A stretch of 64,000 nucleotides of DNA from Alviniconcha marisindica (lineage: Eukaryota > Mollusca > Gastropoda > Provannidae). Location: positions 1 through 64,000 of the forward strand of contig JABMCL010001092.1 of the NCBI GenBank assembly GCA_018857735.1, given 5' to 3'. The notes beneath the pieces are model-generated. The model had not been told where the DNA came from. It saw only the letters and a program-made list of their open reading frames with translations, and ran no database searches. The position numbers and the translations under genes were made by a program. Positions 1 to 11,682 of the stretch are shown here, piece by piece; the first letter of the stretch is position 1, and each line of letters opens with the position of its first letter.

Positions 1-1538
1 GCGGGTTTTCGCACTTTTGGGACTTCGGCTTTTGGCCTTTTGGGGGCTTTTTTTCCCCACGTTGTCATGGCCATGAGGGGGCCCGGGTATAATGGTGTCG
101 GTTGGGTTTGGCGGGAGGGGTGGTAGCCGTGTCGGCCATCACATCCTCTCCCACTCTGGTCATTTTGAGCGGAGTTCGAGAGTCCAGGCTCTCTCCCTCC
201 GAGTTGGAGCTGAGGCAGTCTTACAATCTGTCGTCTGATATAGAGTGCCACTTAGCACTTTGATGTGTCGCATAATTTTTTTAATTTTTTGGGGGGGTCT
301 TTATCATACTTGTTTGTTTTACTGTTTTGTTAAATTCATTTTTAGTTTTCATTGTGGAAAAAATTCAAATCATTTCAAATCTTTATTGTTCATCAATATA
401 CAAATGGAGAAAAATTGAACCTGGGCTCAAAGGCTTTAAAGTACGAAATTAATAATTCTTTTCTTTTTATATGTATCCACTTCCCTCCTCCCCTCCCCCC
501 CCCCCCCCCCCCCCCTCCCCCCCGGCTTCAGTATTTTTTCTTCAATAACCGAATAACAGTACCAAAAAAAAACAAAAAAACAAGCAGATTACTTTGGAAA
601 ACGATACTGACACATCATAATTATATCCAGATGAATCAATCACCAAGCGAGGAAACTGGAACCATGGCGATTAAACAGTGAATGAGGTGTGTACGAGAAT
701 GCTATAATATAACAAAAATTTGTAAAGCACCTAACGGTGGAAGGTGCCGGAAAGCGGTGCCTAGAATTTATGTACATCGAGATAGAGAATGCTATCCGCA
801 ATTTAACAAACAGCTATCACAAAGGTTGAAACATGTGCAAGATGTACACACACACACACTGCTCCCCTACACTTAAAACACTTTGGAGAACCCTACTAGT
901 CCAAGTTTCTCGGCAGATTTTTGTTTTTGTTTTTTTGAGGGGTCTTCACACGAAAAGAATGGAAGCAGGGTTCTCAAAAGCGTTTTAAGTGTAGGGGAAC
1001 GGGGTGGGGAGTAAGGGGAGCAGGTTGGAAGCATGGATGAAGAGTCACAAGTCAGAGGTTGCTATAACATAACTTTTAATTACACCAACCAAGAAACAGT
1101 GTCTGTGCTGGAAAAGACACAACAAACAAAACTTTTAAAAACCATAAAGCAAACGTGAAGACAAAACAACAGCAATTATTAATAAATACAATAACCATGT
1201 AGTTTACCGTATGCTACTATAATCCCATGATGGTAACTGTGACCAAATGATTAATACTCAAGCACATAAATTGTGTGCATGACTTGCAATTAAAACCCTA
1301 TCTCACAGTGTCGCGGTGAGTATACAAGAGACGGCCAGTCAATTAACTCCCAGTATATAATAAAGTAACAGTGAAAAATACAGATTTGATTACCAAGCTC
1401 ATTCTTAACTAAACAGGAAGAGTGAGATAACTGTTACAGCAGTTCCACAACGAGACGGACAGTGACACGGGTGGCACTTGGGACCATGCCGTAAGCGGGA
1501 GGAAGTCAGTCATAAACTGACCGGCTCCAGCCTCGTTA
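1..1538. other. Intergenic, no gene recognised
   Basis: The first ~310 bases are T/G-rich with homopolymer runs. A poly-C tract lies at 496-515. A small inverted pair, ACACTTAAAACACTTTGGAG (868 on) and its loose complement CAAAAGCGTTTTAAGTGT (975 on), surrounds a short spacer. From ~1006 the repeat block shared with 7.5 kb begins. Short open frames here look like chance. Confidence 0.5.
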
Positions 1539-1596
1539 CACTTGTCCCTAATATGTCAACTGACATCTGAGGACATTAAGCATCACTTCATCATCG
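1539..1596 (+). mobile_element. Truncated SINE 3' end
   Basis: CTTGTCCCTAATATGTCAAC, then TGACATCTGAGGACATTAAG and CATCACTTCATCATC, the 3' part of the family copy at 3188-3368. Confidence 0.6.
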
Positions 1597-1650
1597 CCTC
1601 GTTACTCAACGCATGTACAAAAGGGCTACAGCATGTCACTGTTACTCATA

Positions 1651-1821
1651 GTTCAGGAGCTGTGTGAGAGTCGAGGTGGCCGTCCTGGGCTGTCCGTCCT
1701 AACGACCCTTTCTGGTTTCCGTGGACGTAAAAATATTGAACCGTGCTTCGGCATTGGTCACAACTTGTCCCTAATATGTCAATTGACATCTGAGGACATT
1801 AAGCAACACTTCACCACCACT
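1651..1821 (+). mobile_element. SINE copy, same family as 3188-3368
   Basis: It reads GTTCAGGAGCTGTGTGAGAG, then TCTGGTTTCCGTGGACGTAA, then TGTCCCTAATATGTCAATTG and GAGGACATTAAG, with a CAC-rich tail. A truncated copy of the 3' half lies just upstream at 1539-1596. Confidence 0.7.
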
Positions 1822-2677
1822 GTTACTGACTAGCAGAGCATATCTGTGAACAACATCAAGGGTCTTACTGACACGGGTAGCGCATCAAGAATCTAAACTG
1901 CTGATCTGGCTGCTCGGTTAGTGAACAGAAGCAAATTGCCACTACTGACGCGCATCACCGGCCAGTTCGGGTACGCGCACACAAAGACCCGGAGAGGGTT
2001 TACAAGCTAAACAGAGTGAAAGTCTGCGCGCCCAAGACTCGGCCATACAAAAGCCGGATCAAAACAGAAATAACATGTCTCACAGTTTATACAATCACCC
2101 TTCGGCACTAAACCATATATTCAACTATGAAGTCAACATCTTCAAAGTGTTAGCCATAATATACCACAGATTTCATGTAGAAACATAGATCGGTAGGAAA
2201 CTAAACAAATAAGTTATGCCTACCAGCACGTCCACACAAACTGGAACCATACTTTACTGAGAGATAACTTTACATCGGCAAAGCATCACTCCAACTGAAC
2301 ATCCAACAATGGCAACATAACATACTAGCAACAGATCAGCTAACCAAGGTTAGTTGCATACATTTTGGAAGCGCTGGTCATCTTGTGGCATAAAAGCTTA
2401 AAATTTGAACACACAATGTACACTGACGCCATGGAGGCTGCAACCAGGCGGCAATCTGACGCCGAAATTACCCACGTGTTCAAGAACCAAAATAAAGGCA
2501 CGTTGTGAACATGGTAACTTTATAAACATACATTTACATCAATAAGAAACAACAGATCAACAAGCCATAGAAAAATAACTACTTACTGGCTCTCCCCTGA
2601 ATCAGATGCATAGGCAGCAGCTCGAACTATTACTAACTGACGACCTGCTACTCCACGGGGAAAGAGGACGCGGCGGC

Positions 2678-2831
2678 TTAATGTCCTCAGATGTCAGTTG
2701 ACATATTAGGGACAAGCTGAGACCAATGCCGAAGCATGGTTCAATATAGCTTTACGTCCACGGAAACCAGAAAGCTCGTTAGGAGGACAGCCCCCGGACG
2801 GCCACCTCGACTCTCACCAGCTCCTGAACTA
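2678..2831 (-). mobile_element. SINE copy, reverse orientation
   Basis: Reverse complement of the family: TTAATGTCCTCAGATGTCAG, then TTACGTCCACGGAAACCAGA and CACCTCGACTCTCACCAGCT. It sits inside the repeat block shared with 7.5-8.3 kb. Confidence 0.65.
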
Positions 2832-3187
2832 TGACGCGGCGGGCCCACGCACAAGTTTTAACACTTTGGATAATTGGGGCCATAAAACTCCTACCCAATC
2901 AAAAAGGAAAGGACGACAGGAAAGAAAAGGTTAAAGGGTCATGGCCCGGAACACACACAATACACTCGGTTACATCCCCCCTACTCAATCATAATCACAT
3001 AGCAATAAAAATTAATAAAAATTAAAAAATAAAGGGTGTAGGGAAACTAAGAGTTGACTTAAAGGACAAGTCCAAGGTTTGGGGTGATTTTTGACACGAT
3101 TTCCGTTAAAGTTCGCTGAGAACAATGATGTAGGTGAAATTGTTATCTGAGGGCTATAAATGCACGAAAACAGGCATTTTCTGTCGT

Positions 3188-3368
3188 CATGGTTCAGGAG
3201 CTGTGTGAGAGTCGAGGTGGACGTCCTGGACTGTCCATCCTAACGAGCCTTCTGGTTTCCGTGGACGTAAAGATTTATTGCACCGTGCTTCGGCATTGGT
3301 CACAACTTGTCCCTAATATGTCAACTGACATCTGAGGACATAAAGCATCACTTCATCATCATCATCAT
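3188..3368 (+). mobile_element. SINE copy inserted in the Kolobok-like element
   Basis: The repeat GTTCAGGAGCTGTGTGAGAG ... TGGTTTCCGTGGACGTAAA ... TGACATCTGAGGACA, ending in a (CAT)n tail, is flanked by near-identical CATTTTCTGTCGT (3175-3187) and CATTTTCTGTAGT (3369-3381). The uninterrupted Kolobok copy in intron 4 has this stretch only once, so it is a target-site duplication. Confidence 0.8.
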
Positions 3369-3462
3369 CATTTTCTGTAGTACCGAAAGCGTCGCCATGA
3401 CGCCGAAAATCATGTGCACATATGCGCAATACGTCACTCTGGGGAGTCGCTGCAAAACGGCT

Positions 3463-3645
3463 AGCAGCCACAGGGTAACCGACTTGGAAAAAATTCCAAT
3501 TCGAATCTCCAAGAATGAAGCTCCGACGCCATTGTCAGTAGTTGGGCCTTTCTTTTTTCCTCCTTGTTATTTCATCTTTTTTTAACCTTGTTAGGTGCGT
3601 GGCGTTTCAGTCTTTTTCGTTGTGTTTACTCTAGCTTTCAACAAC
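3463..3645 (+). mobile_element. tRNA-like SINE, third family
   Basis: The B-box-like AATTCGAATCTCC follows CAGGGTAACCGACTTGG. The body has GACGCCATTGTCAGTAGTTG and the 3' part GGCGTTTCAGTCTTTTTCGT. The same order recurs at about 51745-51965. An inverted copy of the head lies at 4738-4808. Confidence 0.6.
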
Positions 3646-4737
3646 AGGCTAGACCTCATCTCGGAGCGTGCCTTTTACTGGATATCGTTGTTTGTTTCAT
3701 AATATGTATGTAAAAATAAAAAAGGGGTTGTTTTTTAAAAAAGCATTTCGGGCCCCCCGGGGTTTTTGTGGGGGGGGTTTCCCCGGTTTTGCCATTACTG
3801 TCTTTCCTTTTGACTTGCCCTTTTTTTCCGGTTATATCGTTATTACGATTACGAGTGGGGGGGTATCTCGATGTTTCAACCTCTCATTCTTTCTTTTGTG
3901 GGGTAGTTCGTAGCGTCTGTTTCCTGCCGTGTTGTTGTCACTGCAAGTGGGTTTTTTCGGTAACGGATTACAGACCCGTTCTGCTGAATTTTGCTTCTCT
4001 TTCTTTTCAGAAATGGTGTTTTTCTCTTCTTTTCCCCTTCTTTTTTTACCATGCTTCTTTCTTTTTTTTCTTTTTTTTACCATTTTGTACCCGCTTTTTA
4101 GCCTTTCCGATTAGGGCACCTTTTTTATTTTCTTGTCGTCGCATTTTTTTCATCCCGATGCTTTGTCATCGGTATCCCGATTAGCTTTTTTCTTTTTCAG
4201 CTGCACCTTTTTTTTTTAGATGGGAAACCCGGGGTTGTGAGGGGTTAGTTTAGAGTTGTTTGGGTTTTTTGGGTTTTTTTGGGTTTCCTCTGTTTTCGGG
4301 GCCAGTTATTTTTTTCAGTGCTTAGTGCTCTGTAGTCGTCCATCCTTTGTTTCAGACATAGTCTATTAGACTGTTGTATTTGGTGGTGTTTTGTGGTGTT
4401 TTTTTTCCCCCCCTTTATGTGCTTTTCAGGTAGGGAACCCTTTGGGGTTTTGAGGTGGTTCAGCTGTTTTTTTTTTTTTCATTTGGGGGTCAGCCCCCTT
4501 TGCTTGCTGATTGGGCAGCCATTTTTCGTTTGCCCGATTTTTTGTTTGGGGTTTTTTTACCCCAAGGATTTGTGGTTGTTCTTTCTTTTTTTGCCACAGG
4601 CATTTGGCCACAGGCATTTGTGGTCGCCTTTTCTGCCGTAGGAATTCGTGTTAGACTTTTTGTCTTGCCTTGTTAGCGCTTGTTTCAGAGTATCAGTGTA
4701 TCTCTCACAATTTTTGGTATCATGCTGCGCGCTTGCT
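3646..4737. other. T/G-rich homopolymer-laden block, no gene
   Basis: The + strand is dominated by T and G runs (many T7-T11). Apparent open frames are Phe/Leu/Gly-rich on one strand and Lys-rich on the other, which is what biased composition alone gives. It is bounded by inverted SINE heads and sits inside the Kolobok-like copy. Confidence 0.6.
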
Positions 4738-4808
4738 GCTCGTCAGCTTCATCCTTGGAGATTCGAACTGGAATTTTTTCCGAGTCGGTGTCAGTTACCC
4801 TGTGGACA
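4738..4808 (-). mobile_element. Inverted head fragment of the SINE at 3463-3645
   Basis: CAGCTTCATCCTTGGAGATT, CGAACTGGAATTTTTTCCGA and CAGTTACCCTGTGG are the reverse complement of 3465-3525. Together the two bound the T/G-rich block that interrupts the Kolobok-like copy. Confidence 0.6.
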
Positions 4809-5353
4809 GCCCTACAAATTCCGCTTGGAAGCAAACCCCATTTGGTATTCCGCCACTGATAAAGTTTACGAAACCCACTCAGCGAAGTGCTCGCCCTGCA
4901 CAAATGGGCGTGGACTGAGGCGCAGAATCAAAGTCAGCTCGCGTTGATTGTACAAATTTTGACCCATTTTCGCCTCACAGCGAGTCGATTCGCCGGAACT
5001 CGTGCATAGTTAGGACTTTGGGTTGCCTTGGAGTTGTTACAGTGGCTGCAACACAGAGACCGGCATGGTTAGAGCCTTGTTGTTGACCAGTACGCATACA
5101 ACATTCAATGAACAATCGAAGATGGCAACCGCACTGACTCCCAGACTGACGTCACTTCGGAGAAAGTCACGTGATTGATGGAGAACCCGAGACAGCAGTC
5201 TCGGCCAACCTACAGAATATAAAATCGAATAAAAACCAACATTTTTTTTTTCTTCTCCATTTTTTATTTAATTAAATCTCAAACTAATGACTCATTTTTC
5301 AATCATTTCGATGGTCATTTTGCGTACTTAAAAACCTTGGACTTTTCCTTTAA

Positions 5354-7493
5354 CAAACCATCAAAGTGGTACCCAATACATCCACGCACAAAAACTGTAC
5401 CCCTTTTTGCCAGCATAGTAATAAGAGCCTGAATTGGCTACGACTGCGTGGAATGCAAATGACTGCATTGCAGTAAAAGGGCATAAATGATTACGCGCCA
5501 TTTTAGAGCCAGAGGTAGACCAGACAGGCCAGAACGGCCATTTGCTTGGGGGGGGGAAACGGCTAGAATAAAAGGATGAAAAGAGGATTCGGCTTTACGT
5601 TAATGATGGAAAACTCCATAATAGAAATCACAAACATCTGTTCTTATTGCATCTTGGAAAAACCTGACTGCCATCTGGACAGTAAAATGGAGGACGTTTC
5701 CTACAATTGGCCGTACAAGACGCTCGAAACTAACATATTTCGAAAAATTAATAAAACATCAACACTAGAGTTAGCATTGAACAAATCGATACTACATATT
5801 GCTATGTCATTTCATCAATTAACGGCTCACAGCAGTACGTGTGTCTGCCACCTCAAACTCATGATTTCATTATACCAGGGCCTTATGTGAAGGCCCTGCG
5901 GTACGATAAAACGTCTCGCTCGCTTATCAGAATGGCACACTACGAAAAATACAGGGCCTTATATATAAGGTTAACTGGGTGCCTGTAAATACTCGTAACT
6001 GATACATACTCTGCACTCACAGACAACGACAACGGGCTCTAGTGACCCTGTATGTGGGACCCTTCCGTATACAACTACTCAAATGGAACATATATATGAT
6101 ATTGTAGTAATACAAGATTAGCGGTCAAGCCATCAAAGTTCTGATTCATGATTGAAATTCAATATACACTAGGGTGCACCACATCTGCTCGTAAGAATGA
6201 AGATAAATGGAAGTTAGTGGCAGATATGGATGTAACAACACTACAGACTACTTTAGTCTCAACGTATTAACACTTCACTGAGAACCCTAATCGATTTGTA
6301 GTAGGCGGGCTGCTATTATATATACGAACATTCTGCATTACAATCCAGGCATTAGAACAAATGCTATAGGACACACTACTACAATCAAGTTCCCGATTCG
6401 ACCCTGTTAGCTTTGTACCAGCTTGAAGTCAATCCTTTCCTCGAGGTATAATCACGTAATAATTGGGGGATACTGGCTCAACGGTCTGCTTGAGCAAATG
6501 GCTACCTGGAACACAATCGGCAGACTCAACACGATGCCACATCCAATGCTTTAAAAAAAAATCTAATTGTGCAACTTACGTACATTTACCTCAACTCAAC
6601 AAAACGGCATCAACAATTAACTACACTTACAGGTCCATGCGAAAGGGGGAAACAAGCTGAATCATATAATGGCGTTACTGCCATTGCTAAGGTATGACAC
6701 TTAGAAATATGCAAGACAGTTTAAGTGTACATGCTATATATCTAAACGCGATGCCACTAAGTTTTGCGGCTATAGTAAAGGATCCCTTACGGCTAAGTCC
6801 CCATATATAGCATACAAAAGCACAAGGGGCCATATTACCGAAGCGACGCATACCAATGGCTCATAATACCCTGTGTCGCTTTTTCCCTCAGAGCCTAGGG
6901 CACTCACAGTGTCATCTGTTCTCGGCAGGCTGCTGATGTAGGTCGCCTGACCTCTCTTGGACTATCGGTTCGAATGAGCTGGCTAGAATAGCTGTTTCAA
7001 GGGTTAGGCCGGCGATGACAAAGTTGGTCTTCAGAGCCTCCCGCTCTTGAGAGGATCCCGATTCTTCAGGACCGTCGAGGGTACTGCCTGGCAACGGCAA
7101 CGCCCGCGTGGGAGCGCGTTCCTTCATGTTTGGAGGGCTTGGCAGTGGGCCAGGCTGCGTAGCACCGGGGGTGCAATCGGACTGGATCCTGTTGTCATGT
7201 ATTTGTTTGGCTAAGTCAAGCCATCATGTAAGGTGGGAGCTCGGGTGGTCAGGTCCCGCTCGAGGCGTGCGTCGAGTGGCTCCCGACTGTCTACCTCTAC
7301 ACTGTACCGAGTGCCTCCGGCAACGTGTAGCTCTGCTCTACACTGTCTGCCTGGTGCCTTTTTCCTAGGACAGCTCCTGCTACAGCTGTCATGCATTGCT
7401 CGCTAGCACAGCTCCTCTACACTGTCTCGCTGTGGGTGCGGTGTGTGACTTCTTCTAGCTTCCAATCATGCTCGCCCTATGCGGCAGGTTTGT
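5354..7493. other. Intergenic, nothing recognised except a small hairpin
   Basis: CAGGGCCTT at 5876-5884 pairs with AAGGCCCTG at 5890-5898, and CAGGGCCTTATATATAAGG follows at ~5952. CTCTACACTGT occurs three times between 7295 and 7424. No protein-like frame is seen; a frame at 5576-5890 has no recognisable features. Confidence 0.5.
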
Positions 7494-7521
7494 GGGGGGG
7501 GGGGGGGGGGGGGGGGGGGGG
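7494..7521 (+). repeat. Poly-G run of 28
   Basis: The longest uninterrupted G run in the window. Others: 7976-7992, 9410-9428, 14419-14431, 32452-32471, 36146-36168; C runs at 496-515 and 56850-56865. Confidence 0.9.
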
Positions 7522-7752
7522 TAGTGAGGGAAGGGGCAGGTTGGGAACATGAATTGAAGAGTCATACAGTCAGAGGTTGCTATCACTTTTATTTGGGCAC
7601 CAACCAGGAAACCAGGTGTAGGCTTCTCCCCTAGCATGCAGATGCATACGCAGCAGCTCGAACTATTATTTTTACTGACTAACTGCTGTCTACTGCAGAG
7701 ACATCTGGGGGAAAAGAGGACGCGCATAGGTAGGTAGGTATTGTGTTTTGCT

Positions 7753-7931
7753 TGAGATGTCCTCAGGATGTCAAGTTGACTATATTAGGGACATGAGCTG
7801 TAAAAGACCCCTGCCAAAAGGCCGATATGGTTCGAATATAGCTGTTATGTCGCAGGCGGAAAGCCTAGAAGGCTCGTTTAGCCGGACAAGCCCAGGACGC
7901 CACCTCGACTCTCATCCAGCTCCTGAACTGT
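7753..7931 (-). mobile_element. SINE copy, reverse orientation, diverged
   Basis: GAGATGTCCTCAGGATGTCA through AGCCTAGAAGGCTCGTTTAG to CACCTCGACTCTCATCCAGC, with many small indels relative to the copy at 2678-2831. It sits at the same relative place in the second repeat block. Confidence 0.55.
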
Positions 7932-8045
7932 GACGCGCGAACTCCTGCTCCGAGCGGAGATTTTGCTGCACTTTAGGGGGGGGGGGGGGGATAATTGGGG
8001 CCATAAAACTCGCTACCCAACCACAAAAGGAAAGGATCCGAGCGT

Positions 8046-8237
8046 TGATGATTGGATGTAAGTGTATTGCTTTATGTCCGACTGTCTCGTTGACATTATT
8101 AGGGCACAAGTTTGTGACCAAGTGGCCGAAGCACGGTGCGAATAAATCTTATACGTCCTTGTCGGGTAATCCGAGATAGGCTGGGCGTTAGGTACGCGAC
8201 AGTCCAAGGGACGTCCGACCTCGAGCTCCTCACAACA
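8046..8237 (-). mobile_element. Degenerate SINE copy, reverse orientation
   Basis: TGACATTATTAGGGCACAAG, GAAGCACGGTGCGAATAAAT and GGACGTCCGACCTCGAGCTC are recognisable. It interrupts the AAAGGAAAGGA...CGACAGGAAAG sequence that is continuous at 2900-2920, so it is a later insertion into the second repeat block. Confidence 0.5.
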
Positions 8238-8330
8238 GCTTCACTGAACCAATGGAAGGAGCGACAGGAAAGAACAAAGGTTAATAAGGGAATTTGGCCC
8301 GGAAGAACGCACTATATACACTCGAGTTTA

Positions 8331-11300
8331 CATAAAAACACAACCATTCCATCCATCCTTTACAGTATATTTATTTCACTCACACCCAGATTTCCTTGCA
8401 TAATAAATGTTATATATAACGGTAGGGCTTCACGAGTAAAAAAAGGGCTATCCGCAAGGGCAAAAGAAAAATTGAAGAAAAGTAAATTTAAGGTATGAAA
8501 GTTATTAAGAAGTGATGTCCCCATCTCTAGCTCCCATTATACAAATAACGCCATAATTGACAGAATGTGAAAGCCAGAGCATTTCACACCCACCCCCACC
8601 CACCTTGAGGCCACTACCCTAGTGGATTGCAATCTTATAGGTCACTACATACATTCATAGTATAATCAAATATATTGGACACTAGCTGCACCGCATACAT
8701 CAAACAATACGTCCAATTTAGGCGACGTCTGTTTATCTGTCCTGCTTATAATTGAATATGATAATAGGGTGGGTTTGGCATACTTTGACTTTCATTAAGT
8801 CATACCTTATCAAGTGCAGTCGCTTCAAAATCTATCGAGACCGGTGTGCCTTTGGCTGAATTGTGTGAGGTGATGGAGGATTGTGTTTTTGTGAAAAATG
8901 TAATGAGTGTGTGAGTCTCCTTTAATCTGGCGCTTGTATATGCATTGGCTAAATAGTATTGTGAAATGTTGCTCGTAAAAGTTAGGTCAGTTTGGTAAAA
9001 GCATGTCGTCCATGCCATACTATAAACTAATGCTCTGATTAGTTGTCCTTCGGATATTGTCACTTGATAGTACGTAATAACTGCGCCAGTCGCATGGGGG
9101 TTATGGTGGAGTTATGTCGGCACCACGCGGAGGTAAAATTATGCAAAGAAAGAGTATGTGGGTGAGGATGGGAAAAGTATATTGGTGAATGGTTGACATG
9201 GATGCATGTTACTGAACTAGAAAGTTCTACAGTGATCCGTGTAAAACTTGTCAAATAGAGGAAACAGAAGCAAGTTTATATTCAGGTGGTGCGTCAGAAC
9301 TCTGATTCCTACCGTGTGCGAAACAAGCTTGGGAAGAAGTTGCAAGCAGAACTAGCGACAGGTGGGCTTGAAAGAAGCTGAATCGTATTTATGCTGTTAG
9401 ACAACTTTCGGGGGGGGGGGGGGGGGGGTACCTTTGTTAGACCTGTAAGTAATCTTTTTCCACAGTACCGGGTCGCCTGTGGCATTGGTCAACCCGAGGC
9501 AGCTCAGCATTTGGCCCGTGTCTGGGGCGGCGTGGCACCGCAATTTACTGAATCACGTGTTGCTTTCTCAAGTTTTAGTCAGTCCGACGACGACATGGTG
9601 GGGCTTGAACGATGCAGGTCTGCCTTGTTGATGATTGAGACATTTTGAAAGTTACTTCCAGAAACTGGCATAGGCAGCAGTTAGGCAGTTTTGGCGAGAT
9701 GTTAGCAAGGTATGGTTTTTGTGTCACTGAAGATTTATGTCTTTTTGCAAAGCGTATGTTTTTATACACGCGGGACAGGGGGCCCGAACGTCCGCGTGGG
9801 TAGTTTGTAGCGAGCTAGGTTTAGTGTGACGCGACTATTGCTATGTGCCTGTGGGTGCTTGTACTGCGTTGTTTTGTGTGGCTGTAAATCCCTAAATGAC
9901 AGTACCACAGCTGAGTCCTATATGAAGTTTCAGTTAGCACCCCTAGGCTGGACCGGGGCGTTTGTGGTGCTAGGGTTTAATACAGTGTCTAATTTTCCTT
10001 TCAGTTGCTTTTGGGTATTTTTCCAATGGAGCACGTGCAGAGCAAACTTCGACCAAGCGGAAGTCGCCGACATAATTACGTCAAAAAAATTGCGGGTAGT
10101 GCTGGCCCTGTCTTGGACACCCGTTTCTGCGCCTGCATGTTTTTGTTGTTGTTTGTTTTTTAGTGGTAGCCGTGCTGAATGCAGACTTTAACTGCGGTCA
10201 AATAAGGCTGGGCACTGTCATTTATACAATTAGCGGGCGAGCGGGCTCCTACAACAGCATTGGGGGGTCTTATTGTTTTGGCTGCTGAAACACAAGAGGA
10301 AACTATGTGGGGTCATCACTAGGGCCGGGCAGATAGTTAAGTTAGCGAGACATTTCCAAAAGATTTCACGATACTTTGCAACTGTTTTCGAAAAACAAAG
10401 CGCAGGGATGATACGAAAAAACTATGTTGTTTAATCAGCGGTATTAATTGTGCACACTGGTCTTCTCACGGGTATAAATGCCTGCCAACCCGCCACAGGG
10501 TTCAGGCAACTGAGGATTATGTACCAGTAGAGTAAGTGGGAGGGTAGATCATCTAGGAAAATCAAACAAGGAATAAAACAGCTTTTTTCTTTTTTAATCA
10601 CTGCACCCCTTGTTTATTTATTATTTATTTACTTTTTCGGAGGGGGGATTGTTTATTACAGGTTAGTACCTGTTCATGGTCACTTTCTAGTCAGAGAGGC
10701 TAGATCATGGGGGGGGGAGGGTGGGGGTGGCGGGCTTAGTGGGGGGGGGGAGGATTACAATTGTTGAATTCACTTATTTGTGTGTGTAGTGTTTAGTTGG
10801 CTTGTTACTGTTTTAACAGATACCCGTAGATTTTCTCAGTCAGAAAACTAAACAGCTAGTCCTTGCTATAAGCATACTGATGATGTAAAAACATAAAGTA
10901 GCACTGAAGCATGAATAAGTGAAATGTTGTACAAGAGAGAGAGAGAGAGAACTCTGTCTCGAACTCGAAAACTTATTGTTAATACAAAGTATTGTAATTT
11001 AGGTTTAGTCCAAAGCCCTAAGCAAGCTAGTCTTTGTGCTAGAGAGGGAGAGTAGGGTGACTGCTCACGTTACAAGGATATTCGGCAACCCCGATGCAGC
11101 ACGTGTACGCAGGTGTCTTCCAGTCAAAAAATTAACCAATACAGCTCAAAATGTAGCATACCATTTTTTTTTTTTATCCTAAAAAAAAATCGAGATCAAG
11201 GGTCTATGCAAATACGTCTAACAGTTTGGCACACAATATCACGTATACTGCAGCAGACTTCTCAACTTCTATCGAGTTACTGAAAAGCTCGAATGGTCTA

Positions 11301-11541
11301 TGAGACTATTAAAGTCTGGGATGAGCTTAGGTAGACGGTCATGACAGGTGTCATTCTGCACGCTGACATCAAAGGTGTAAGGTTTCGTGAGGAATAAGTT
11401 GGCGCTTCCAAGGACATGTTCTGTGCTCTCGGGATTAGACCGCCAATCTTTCTCCAGTGGGTACAAGACTGCAGATCCAAACAAACTGAAATATAGGATT
11501 TTTATTTTACAAACGCTTTGCCAATATTATTTTCACAGTGA
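8331..11541. other. Intergenic, no gene recognised
   Basis: It contains a poly-G run (9410-9428), G-rich clusters near 10711-10752 and a short GA repeat at 10937. Frames at 9391-9648 and 9826-10191 start in or near G-rich or Cys-rich low-complexity sequence and match nothing I know. Confidence 0.5.
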
Positions 11542-11682
11542 ATCAGACTATCCGACAGCCAAGGCACGTGCAGTTAGTCACTAGTTAGATCAAATGAAGG
11601 CGGAAAGTCATACATGTCATCATATCATCAGACTATCCGAGGGCCAAGGCACGTGCAGTTAGTCACTAGTTAGATCAAATGA
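11542..11682 (+). repeat. Direct duplication, two 56 bp copies at 85 bp spacing
   Basis: ATCAGACTATCCGACAGCCA (11542) and ATCAGACTATCCGAGGGCCA (11627), both continuing AGGCACGTGCAGTTAGTCAC to CAAATGA, with two mismatches in all. Confidence 0.85.

Larger units (their letters stand above)
1006..3050. repeat. Large repeat block, recurs shortened at 7525-8330
   Basis: 1006-1095 (AGCAGGTTGGAAGCATGGAT ... ACACCAACCAAGAAAC) and 2588-2960 (GGCTCTCCCCTGAATCAGAT ... GGGTCATGGCCCGGAA) match 7525-7612 and 7617-8300 in order, with many small indels. The ~1.5 kb between them here is missing in the second block. No frame; type of element unknown. Confidence 0.6.
3063..5349 (-). mobile_element. Second Kolobok-like copy, interrupted by later insertions
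   Basis: TTAA at 3059-3062 and 5350-5353, with termini AGGACAAGTCCAAGGTTT and, from the right, AGGAAAAGTCCAAGGTTT. The segments 3063-3187, 3382-3460 and ~4810-5349 align along the copy at 23825-24655. A SINE at 3188-3368 and a ~1.3 kb T/G-rich block bounded by inverted SINE pieces (~3463-4808) interrupt it. The minus-strand THAP region is broken but recognisable (CNNSKATQ..., then RLAVRRKWVKI, followed by stops). Confidence 0.75.
7525..8330. repeat. Shortened copy of the 1006-3050 repeat block
   Basis: GGGGCAGGTTGGGAACATGA, CACCAACCAGGAAACC, AGCAGCTCGAACTATTA, GATAATTGGGGCCATAAAAC and TTTGGCCCGGAAGAACGC correspond in order to the first block. An extra degenerate SINE lies at 8046-8237. Confidence 0.6.

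Noticed and set aside
352..681. 109-codon frame with a run of prolines
   Set aside because: The proline run is simply the poly-C tract at 496-515; flanking residues show no domain.
3668..4676. Several overlapping hydrophobic (Phe/Leu-rich) frames and their Lys-rich complements
   Set aside because: These follow from T/G-rich composition; no start context, no splice sites, no conserved motif.
9826..10191. 121-codon Cys-rich frame that might be a secreted peptide
   Set aside because: The N-terminal LLLCACGCLYCVVLCGC stretch comes from TGT/TGC-rich DNA, there is no regular Cys spacing, and the rest is not protein-like.
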